This document shows, in pieces, positions 1-5,110 of a stretch of 14,790 nt of DNA (position 1 is its first letter; each line of letters starts with the position of its first letter). Origin of the DNA: Deferribacteres bacterium (GTDB lineage Bacteria; Nitrospirota; Thermodesulfovibrionia; UBA6902); NCBI GenBank assembly GCA_013152795.1, contig JAADFS010000323.1, positions 1 through 14,790 of the forward strand. Reading direction: 5' to 3'. The notes under the pieces were generated by a model, which saw only the letters and a list, made by a program, of their open reading frames with translations, did not search any database and was not told the origin of the DNA. Both the position numbers and the translations under genes were made by a program.

Positions 1-411
1 TGTTACTTTAATCTGGGCGATTTTGATAATGCGATCAGGCAGTACAATGCCTTTATCGATAAGTTCAGCAGTAATAAGGAGATACTGCCCCTTGTGTATC
101 AGAAGCTCGCCGCAGCCTATTTCAAAACCAAGCAGAACGACAAGGCGCTTGAAACTCTCGCAAGGCTTGCAGAGATTGAAGACGGCGCCTTTAAGGATAC
201 GGCCCTGGTTCTTGAGGCACGATACTATGAAAGGGCGGGGGAAGACGCAAAGGCATTGGAAAAATACAAGGAGCTTTCCACAGAGTTTCCGGCCTCGCCG
301 TGGAGCGCCGAGGCCGCCTCGAAAATAGCAGCCGCGGAGGCGAAAAAGGGCGGGGAGAAAACAGCAGGGGGGGATACTGCACCAAAGGCCGCTTCACCGG
401 ATAAACCTTAA
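1..411 (+). CDS. Tetratricopeptide-repeat protein, C-terminal part
   Basis: The reading frame is open from the first base, so the gene begins upstream; 136 residues are visible. They form helical repeats of TPR type, with signatures such as LGDFDNAIRQYNAFI near the start and AGEDAKALEKYKELS further on. The ending FPASPWSAEAASKIA is common where a TPR array stops. The last 25 or so residues are a low-complexity, Ala/Lys/Pro-rich tail. TPR proteins mediate protein-protein contacts. The spacing and the phrase DGAFKDTALVLEARYYERAGE resemble the C-terminal half of YfgM/CpoB-like envelope proteins, but the N-terminus that would show a signal peptide or membrane anchor is missing. Its stop codon lies inside a repeat-like motif that also forms the leader of the next gene. 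Confidence 0.75.
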   Translation, partial: CYFNLGDFDNAIRQYNAFIDKFSSNKEILPLVYQKLAAAYFKTKQNDKALETLARLAEIEDGAFKDTALVLEARYYERAGEDAKALEKYKELSTEFPASPWSAEAASKIAAAEAKKGGEKTAGGDTAPKAASPDKP

Positions 412-436
412 TAATTTTGCATAAATGGCAGGAGAG
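406..436 (+). repeat. Divergent copy of the CCTTAAT..TTGCATAAA dispersed motif
   Basis: This stretch reads CCTTAATAATTTTGCATAAA, then TGGCAGGAGAG. It resembles the exact 18-mer CCTTAATGTTGCATAAAC at 4446 and 11110, and the variant at 4651 that is also followed by GGCAGGAGAG. Here it covers the stop codon of the TPR gene and the leader of the hydrolase gene. The similarity is visible by eye; membership of one family is inferred. Confidence 0.4.
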
Positions 437-450
437 TTTCGCTTCATCCC

Positions 451-1263
451 ATGAAGGCAGGCTTCTACCAGTTCAACCCGTCTTTCGGCAGAAAAGAGGA
501 TAACATCAGAAAGGTCATCTCGGCGGTCAGGGACGCTGATGTGGACCTGCTTGTGCTTCCGGAGTTTTTTGCAACAGGTTACCAGTTTGTCTCTGCCGGT
601 GAAGTGGCGGAGCTTTCGGAACCCGTGCCGGATGGATATACCACGGGGATGATTTCGGCCCTGTCGCGGGAAAAGGGGATATATATCGTTGCGGGCCTGC
701 CGGAGAGGGACGGGGAGAGGTTTTACAACGCCGCCGTCCTGTCAGGGCCCGATGGATTTATCGGCCTCTACCGCAAGACGCACCTCTTTTATGAAGAGAC
801 ACTCTATTTTACCCCGGGTGATACAGGCTTCAGGGTATGGGATACAGCCATAGGACGTCTCGGCATAATGATATGCTTTGACTGGTTCTTCCCTGAGTCA
901 ATGAGGGCGCTCGCCCTTTCAGGCGCGGAGATCGTCGCGCACCCTTCAAACCTGGTGCTGCCTTTTTGCCCGGATTCCATGCCTGTCAGATGCCTTGAGA
1001 ACAGGGTGTTCGCCGTTACTGCAAACAGGACCGGGACAGAGGACAGAAAAGACACCGGTGCCCTTACATTCATAGGCAAAAGCGAGATCGTCTCTCCAAT
1101 GGGGGAAATCCTGACAAGGGCACCCTCGGATGAAGAGGCGCTTATGGTCAGGGATATCGAGCCTGAAACGGCAAGGGACAAGACACTGAATCCCCTGAAT
1201 GATGTCTTTAAAGACAGGAGACCGGAACACTATCGGCCCCTGTTCAGGAGATCCTGTTCTTGA
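451..1263 (+). CDS. Carbon-nitrogen hydrolase (nitrilase superfamily amidase)
   Basis: This 270-residue protein has the full length of a single-domain nitrilase-superfamily enzyme. The Glu-Lys-Cys catalytic triad is visible: E38 in LVLPEFFATGY, K109 in LYRKTHLF, and C142 in GIMICFDWFFPE. Such cytosolic enzymes hydrolyse the C-N bond of linear amides, N-carbamoyl compounds or nitriles through a thioester on the cysteine. The motif context (FFATGY, YRKTHLF, ICFDWFFPE) looks more like an amidase or omega-amidase/carbamoylase branch than a true nitrilase, but the substrate cannot be read from sequence. The ATG at 451 is the only usable start in frame. The nearest purine-rich stretch, GGAG near 431, is too far upstream to be a good ribosome site. 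The gene converges with rpsU, with 23 bp between the stops. Confidence 0.9.
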   Translation: MKAGFYQFNPSFGRKEDNIRKVISAVRDADVDLLVLPEFFATGYQFVSAGEVAELSEPVPDGYTTGMISALSREKGIYIVAGLPERDGERFYNAAVLSGPDGFIGLYRKTHLFYEETLYFTPGDTGFRVWDTAIGRLGIMICFDWFFPESMRALALSGAEIVAHPSNLVLPFCPDSMPVRCLENRVFAVTANRTGTEDRKDTGALTFIGKSEIVSPMGEILTRAPSDEEALMVRDIEPETARDKTLNPLNDVFKDRRPEHYRPLFRRSCS

Positions 1264-1286
1264 TGAAACCGGAGTTTTTTCTGATT

Positions 1287-1505
1287 TTAACCGGCGGGCC
1301 TGCTTCTCTGTCCGTACTGGCGCCTGAACCTGGCATTTTTGGCCCTTTTTTTCTGGGCCTCCCTCTGCTTGTTTTTCTTTTTTACAGAGGGTTTTTCGTA
1401 GAAACGCCTTTTCTTTAATTCCCTGAAGAGCCCTTCTTTCTCCGCCTCGCGTTTGAGAAGCTTGATGGCCCTTTCAATATTTTGTCCGACAACTCTTATC
1501 TCCAA
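1287..1505 (-). CDS. rpsU: Small ribosomal subunit protein S21
   Basis: The product is a short, highly basic protein of 72 residues. It has the S21 core: RAIKLLKREAEKEGL, then RELKKRRFYEKPS, then a Lys/Arg-rich tail. S21 joins the 30S subunit late and helps translation initiation. The frame could be extended upstream to another TTG at 1550 (87 residues). The TTG at 1505 is preferred because the next residues, EIRV, match the usual S21 N-terminus and because AAAGGA lies 9 bases upstream. Both candidate starts are TTG, so the start codon is weak either way. It is a single gene, convergent with the hydrolase gene. The tail RFRRQYGQRSRPAG extends somewhat beyond the shortest family members. Confidence 0.9.
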   Translation of the reverse strand: MEIRVVGQNIERAIKLLKREAEKEGLFRELKKRRFYEKPSVKKKNKQREAQKKRAKNARFRRQYGQRSRPAG

Positions 1506-1679
1506 ATTTTCGGTTCCTTTTTCCTGTATAAAGATAAGCCGCAGAGTCAACCGCCTTTGCGGCCTGAAATCCGATAAAAGACTTCAGAAAGTCTGGCTAC
1601 TATGACATATTCTGCCGGTAAAATGCAAATTTTGTAAAGCGGGGCAGTCAATTCACCGTGAAAATGCAGGCGGATCAGG

Positions 1680-1733
1680 GCGATTTACGGCCCCGGAGGG
1701 CTGATATGGGCGACAGGGGGGGAGGTAAATCGC
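1680..1733. repeat. Perfect 9-bp inverted repeat in the rpsU/zntA intergenic region
   Basis: GCGATTTAC at 1680-1688 is the exact reverse complement of GTAAATCGC at 1725-1733. The 36-base interior holds a further small stem, GCCC/GGGC, at 1690-1701. The left arm and its flank also resemble sequence at 1736-1765 (GCAGGC..GGGCG..ATTT..ACGG) that runs into the last codons of the metal ATPase gene. There is no U-tract, so it does not look like an intrinsic terminator. It lies downstream of the ATPase gene and upstream of rpsU on the minus strand. The function is unknown. Confidence 0.45.
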
Positions 1734-1752
1734 GGGCAGGCAAGGGCGGATT

Positions 1753-3744
1753 TTACGGGCTATGGGCATGCGGTTGATTGCCCTCCACCACGGGTTTTTC
1801 TTTGGTTAATCTCATTGCATTTAGTATGACCGCAAGGCTCAATCCCATATCACCCACGGCCACGGCAACCCACAGGTTGATCATTCCCAGTACTGCCAGA
1901 ACCGTGAAGCTCCCCTTGATGAGGATGGATGCCGCGACATTCTGTCTTACAACATGCATTGTCTTTTTGCTGAGATGAATGAGGTAATCGATCTTGCTCA
2001 GATCGTCATGCATCAGGGCTATGTCGGCTGTCTCGATCGCCACATCAGAGCCGATGGTTCCCATGGCTATTCCCACACTCGCCGCGGCAAGGGAGGGGGC
2101 GTCGTTTACACCGTCGCCTACCATTGCAACCGTGCCGTATTTTTTCGTAAGCCTTTCAACCACCTTCACCTTGTCCTCCGGCAGCAGTTGGGCGTGATAT
2201 TCATCAATACCGATTTTCTCCGCCAGTGAGGCCGCCACCTGCGTGTTGTCCCCTGTGAGCATCTCTGTGCGGATATTGTGTCTCTTCAGACTGGAGATTA
2301 TGGCCGGGGCCTTTTCCCTGATCCTGTCAGCCAGTGCGATAACACCGATTGCCCTGTCGGTGTTTGATATGAATATGGATGTCTTTCCCTCCCGCTCAAA
2401 CCGGGCAAGCTCTTCGGGGATGTCTATGGACAGCTCGTCAAACAGGTTCCTGGCACCGGCATAATACGTCCTGCCGTCGATCCGGGCCTCAAGCCCCATG
2501 CCTTTTATGGCCCTGAAACCGCTTATCTCCCTGAACGGTATATTCTCACTGCGCGCCTTCCTGATAATGGCCTTTGCGATAGGATGCTCGGAGCGTGACT
2601 CAAGGGACGCGGCGATGGACAGCACCTCTTCCGTGGAATGATGGTTGAAGCCGATGATGTCCTCTACCTCCAGCCTGCCCTTTGTAAGGGTGCCGGTTTT
2701 ATCAAATGCAACGGCCCTGACCCTGTTCAACTCCTCCAGGTAAGAGGCCCCCTTTATCAGCACGCCCTGTCTTGCAGAGCCGCTCAGTGCAGAGACCATG
2801 GCAACCGGCGTTGATATCGCCAGGGCGCAGGGGCACGAGATGACCAGGAGCACAAGGGCGCGGTAAAACCAGACATCCCACTGATAACCGAGGATAAAGG
2901 TCGGAACAATAAATACGGCAAACGCAAGGCCGATGACAGCGGGGGTGTAATACCGGGCAAATCTGTCTATGAACTTCTCGGTGCTTGACTTCTTTTTCTC
3001 GGCCTCTTCAACCAGCTTGACGATCCTGGAAAGCACCGTCTCGCCGGTCTTCTTTGTAACCTGAACCTCGAGATAGCCCTCCTCATTCATTGTCCCCGCA
3101 TAGACCGCATCTCCCTCTGCCTTGTCCACGGGCACGGACTCCCCTGTTATGGGAGACTCATCAACGGATGAACGGCCGACCAGCACCTTTCCGTCCAGGG
3201 GTATCTTCTCGCCGGGCCGGATGACGATGGTCTCCCCGATCCCGATTTCGTGCACGTGAACCTCGACTTCCCGTCCCTGCCTCTTGACCTTCGCCGTTTC
3301 AGGGGCCAGTTTCAGTAGTTGGCTTATGGATTTTCTCGCATTATCGGCCGCATAGTCCTCCAGTGCCTCTGCAATAAAAAACAGGAAGATTACGGCTGCG
3401 CCTTCTTCACCGTGCCCTATGAAAAAAGACCCGAAGGCCGCAATGGATATAAGGCAGTTCATATCCAGGCGGCGTTTGAGTACAGAGCGGCCCGCCTTTT
3501 TCAGGATTTCCCTTCCCGACACAGCGATTACGGCCACAAAGACGGCCTGTGCGATGATGTTCAGGGACGTGAGGAACTCCAGTATCAGCCCTGCAACAAG
3601 GAGGGCGCCGGCAATGCCGCCGGTTATCAGCTTCCTCCGCCTCCAGAACTCCGGCTTTTCTTCAAAAAAGTCGGTCGCACAGCAGGAACAGCTCTTCTCT
3701 TCCTCACAGGTGTTATTTATGACCTGAAGCTTCAGCTTTTCCAT
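1753..3744 (-). CDS. zntA: Zn/Cd/Pb-type heavy-metal exporting P1B ATPase
   Basis: This is a 663-residue membrane pump that uses ATP to move divalent metal out of the cytoplasm. The P-type ATPase motifs occur in order: TGES at 200-203 (actuator), the CPC metal-binding helix at 304-306, the phosphorylation site DKTGT from D348, SEHP at 385-388 (nucleotide domain), and GDGVNDAP from 543. In the last membrane helix, GDMG (D632) before the sequence ending NAMRL fits the Zn/Cd/Pb subgroup (ZntA/CadA), not copper pumps. The N-terminus lacks a complete GMxCxxC-type HMA domain. It has only a short Cys-rich stretch (C13, C19, C21, C22), and the C-terminus ends HAHSP. A good ribosome site, AAGGA, precedes the ATG. 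The gene follows the CadC-like repressor by 44 bp on the same strand, so the two are probably one metal-induced operon. Confidence 0.93.
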   Translation of the reverse strand: MEKLKLQVINNTCEEEKSCSCCATDFFEEKPEFWRRRKLITGGIAGALLVAGLILEFLTSLNIIAQAVFVAVIAVSGREILKKAGRSVLKRRLDMNCLISIAAFGSFFIGHGEEGAAVIFLFFIAEALEDYAADNARKSISQLLKLAPETAKVKRQGREVEVHVHEIGIGETIVIRPGEKIPLDGKVLVGRSSVDESPITGESVPVDKAEGDAVYAGTMNEEGYLEVQVTKKTGETVLSRIVKLVEEAEKKKSSTEKFIDRFARYYTPAVIGLAFAVFIVPTFILGYQWDVWFYRALVLLVISCPCALAISTPVAMVSALSGSARQGVLIKGASYLEELNRVRAVAFDKTGTLTKGRLEVEDIIGFNHHSTEEVLSIAASLESRSEHPIAKAIIRKARSENIPFREISGFRAIKGMGLEARIDGRTYYAGARNLFDELSIDIPEELARFEREGKTSIFISNTDRAIGVIALADRIREKAPAIISSLKRHNIRTEMLTGDNTQVAASLAEKIGIDEYHAQLLPEDKVKVVERLTKKYGTVAMVGDGVNDAPSLAAASVGIAMGTIGSDVAIETADIALMHDDLSKIDYLIHLSKKTMHVVRQNVAASILIKGSFTVLAVLGMINLWVAVAVGDMGLSLAVILNAMRLTKEKPVVEGNQPHAHSP

Positions 3745-3788
3745 ATGCGTTAAATCCTTAACCCTTTAACCCTTCAATCCCTGAACTC

Positions 3789-4151
3789 TTACTCCCTGAC
3801 ATGTTTCAGTCCCTCATTGAACAGCCTGTTTATATGCCGGTCGTCCAGGGAATAATAAACCCTTTTTGCCTCTTTCCTGAATTTAACCAGACGCATGTTC
3901 CTCAGGATTCTGAGTTGATGCGAGACCGCGGAGATACTGTTTCCCAGGATGTTTGCTATATCGCACACGCAGAGTTCTTCCTTTGAGAGGGCGTAAATTA
4001 TCTTTGTCCTGGCAGGGTCTGCCAGTACGCTGAATATCTCCGACAGGTTGTGCATGTCCCTGTCAGAGGGCATTGACTTTTTGACCGCCATGACCTTTGC
4101 CTTGTCAACGGATTTGACCTCGCATACGTCCTGTTCCCTGTTTTTCGGCAC
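3789..4151 (-). CDS. cadC: ArsR/SmtB-family metal sensor repressor, CadC-like
   Basis: This is a winged-helix dimeric repressor that releases DNA on binding metal. With the GTG start at 4151 the protein has 120 residues. ELCVCD (C61, C63) in the alpha-3 helix, plus C10 in DVCEV near the N-terminus, recall the Cd/Pb-sensing alpha3N site of CadC. The second N-terminal cysteine of CadC is a serine here. The C-terminal helix has D104, H106, H117 and E120, the exact spacing of the SmtB alpha5 zinc site. The DNA-recognition helix is NSISAVSHQLRIL. An ATG at 4166 would add five residues, but GGAGG lies 8 bases before the GTG and overlaps that ATG, so the GTG is preferred. The gene lies directly behind its palindromic operator and just upstream of the metal ATPase gene, its likely target. 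Confidence 0.92.
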   Translation of the reverse strand: MPKNREQDVCEVKSVDKAKVMAVKKSMPSDRDMHNLSEIFSVLADPARTKIIYALSKEELCVCDIANILGNSISAVSHQLRILRNMRLVKFRKEAKRVYYSLDDRHINRLFNEGLKHVRE

Positions 4152-4170
4152 TGGATCGACCTCCATTGAT

Positions 4171-4192
4171 TATTTGAACAATTGTTCAAATA
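4171..4192. promoter_or_regulatory. CadC/SmtB-type operator: perfect 22-bp palindrome
   Basis: The half-site TATTTGAACA and its exact reverse complement are separated by AT. The core TGAACA..TGTTCA is the 12-2-12 type of operator known for SmtB, ZiaR and CadC. It overlaps the predicted -10 box and start of transcription of the cadC operon, so bound repressor would block RNA polymerase. The match is seen directly; ownership by the adjacent repressor is inferred. Confidence 0.88.
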
Positions 4193-4218
4193 TAATATGT
4201 AAGCTCTTCTTTTGTCAA
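4189..4218 (-). promoter_or_regulatory. Promoter of the cadC-zntA operon
   Basis: On the minus strand a perfect -35 box, TTGACA (4218-4213), is followed after 18 bases by TATATT (4194-4189) as the -10 box. TATTAT with a 15-base spacer is the alternative. Transcription would start inside the palindromic operator and give a leader of about 30 bases ending in the GGAGG site of cadC. Confidence 0.7.
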
Positions 4219-4273
4219 GCCCCCGGCCTGTGTGATTGACAACTTCCGCGTGCAGGGAATATTATTCTGTATT

Positions 4274-4444
4274 ATGAAGGAGTTGAAGATATCGCGGGAC
4301 GAAAACAACCAGTGGGTTGTCGCCAGCGACAAGATGCCGGGTTTTGTCGCAAGGGGCAGGACGCTGGATGAAGCAATTGAAAAGATCAAGAAGGCCTTTA
4401 ATATTTATTTCCCCTGCGGAGAATGCAAGGAACCGGAGAAGTAA
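4274..4444 (+). CDS. HicB-like small protein without an adjacent HicA
   Basis: The product has 56 residues from the ATG at 4274. An earlier GTG at 4232 would add 14 unlike residues and is not favoured. The pattern WVVASDKMPGFVARGRTLDEAI, then a helix ending KAFNIYF, is the small beta-alpha fold of the HicB/UPF0150 family. In HicAB systems this fold is the antitoxin that covers the HicA RNase. No HicA gene (about 60-80 residues with a dsRBD-like GSH motif) is found on either side, and no C-terminal DNA-binding domain is present. It is therefore an orphan of unknown role. The ending, with C48 and C51 (PCGEC), is unusual. It is divergent from cadC, with about 120 bp between the two starts. The ribosome site is weak. 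Confidence 0.65.
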   Translation: MKELKISRDENNQWVVASDKMPGFVARGRTLDEAIEKIKKAFNIYFPCGECKEPEK

Positions 4445-4445
4445 T

Positions 4446-4478
4446 CCTTAATGTTGCATAAACAGGCGGGAGAGCCTG
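4446..4478 (+). repeat. Dispersed motif CCTTAATGTTGCATAAAC with following hairpin
   Basis: The first 18 bases (4446-4463) are identical to those at 11110-11127. They are followed by GGCGGGAGAG, which resembles the GGCAGGAGAG seen after the copies at 406 and 4651. CAGGC (4463-4467) and GCCTG (4474-4478) can pair around a GGGAGA loop. It begins just behind the stop codon of the HicB-like gene. Confidence 0.55.
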
Positions 4479-4650
4479 CCGAGGTTGCGATTTGCGGGAT
4501 GAATGTAATAAAATTTTCTGTCACGCGCCGTTACACGGAACTAATCTTTTCTCTCCAGTTAAAGGCATGTGGAGTGTGTATCCGGCAGGCCCGGAAAATA
4601 TGCCGATAAGACAGGACTGAAAAATGTTAAACTATTCAGACTCAGGGTTA
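4479..4650. other. Non-coding stretch with no confident feature
   Basis: No plausible reading frame is seen. Short inverted repeats are present: CGGCA and TGCCG around the AT-rich bases near 4590, and CTGTC near 4518 with GACAG near 4612. They could fold into a small structured RNA, but I recognise no riboswitch or sRNA family here. Confidence 0.3.
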
Positions 4651-4800
4651 TCCTTAAAATAAATGTTGCATGAAGAGGGGCAGGAGAGTTGCAGGTTGCG
4701 GGTTACGAGTTACGGGTTCAACGGCTATAAGATGGAATATTGGAATTTTATGTTGTTCCTGCACCCTGCACCCTGACAACTGTACCCTCTGAAGAGGGGT
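4651..4800 (+). repeat. Composite intergenic repeat element with purine-rich left arm and pyrimidine-rich right arm
   Basis: The order of parts is: a variant of the TGTTGCAT motif at 4651-4671, GGGGCAGGAGAG at 4677-4688, five heptamers of GTTNNNN form at 4688-4722 (GTTGCAG, GTTGCGG, GTTACGA, GTTACGG, GTTCAAC), an AT-rich centre, and a right arm with CCTGCACCCTGCA followed by CCCTGACAACTG at 4771-4782. The same left and right parts recur at 14018-14121. The reverse complement of the right arm (CAGTTGTCAGGG) resembles the left arm, so the element could fold back on itself. Confidence 0.6.
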
Positions 4801-4806
4801 ATTTTT
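4785..4806 (+). terminator. Weak terminator-like hairpin upstream of tRNA-Ser
   Basis: CCCTC (4785-4789) pairs with GAGGG (4794-4798) around a TGAA loop. GTATTTTT follows at once. The stem is only five pairs long, so intrinsic termination is possible but uncertain. It lies at the right end of the repeat element and would separate it from the tRNA/SRP RNA/dnaX transcription unit. Confidence 0.35.
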
Positions 4807-4831
4807 CACTGTGAAGTGTATTAAGGCAGTC

Positions 4832-4922
<91 letters not shown>

Positions 4923-4988
4923 CTGAAATAAAAACCCCTGTCGTGCTCAGGGTAAAGCGGCAGGACAAGCTTGAGAATTCAGAATATG

Positions 4989-5098
4989 GTCAGGCCTTTG
5001 GGCCCTGTGCAACGGGATGCTGTGAACCCCGCCAGGTCCGGAAGGAAGCAACGGTAAGCAGTTATTCCGGGTGCCGCAGGACTACCTGAAGGCCTGGC
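4989..5098 (+). ncRNA. ffs: Signal recognition particle RNA, small 4.5S type
   Basis: The terminal stem pairs GTCAGGCCTT (4989-4998) with AAGGCCTGGC (5089-5098), with one G-U pair. The conserved apical domain is present: CCAGGTCCGGAAGGAAGCA with the GGAA tetraloop, and the opposing GCAG segment that binds Ffh. The RNA forms the core of the SRP, which targets nascent membrane proteins. With the tRNA ending at 4922 there is no room for the long Alu-bearing form, so this is the roughly 110-nt Gram-negative type. Its 3' end lies only 12 bases before the dnaX start codon. Confidence 0.95.
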
Positions 5099-5110
5099 TG
5101 TTAAATATTT

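Noticed and set aside
1506..1550. Longer rpsU start at TTG 1550
   Set aside because: The extra 15 residues do not look like S21, and the TTG at 1505 has both the better ribosome site and the family-typical N-terminus.
4479..4650. Riboswitch (c-di-GMP, cobalamin or molybdenum cofactor types considered)
   Set aside because: Short stems exist, but none of the conserved core sequences of these families could be found, and the region does not lead into a gene of matching function.
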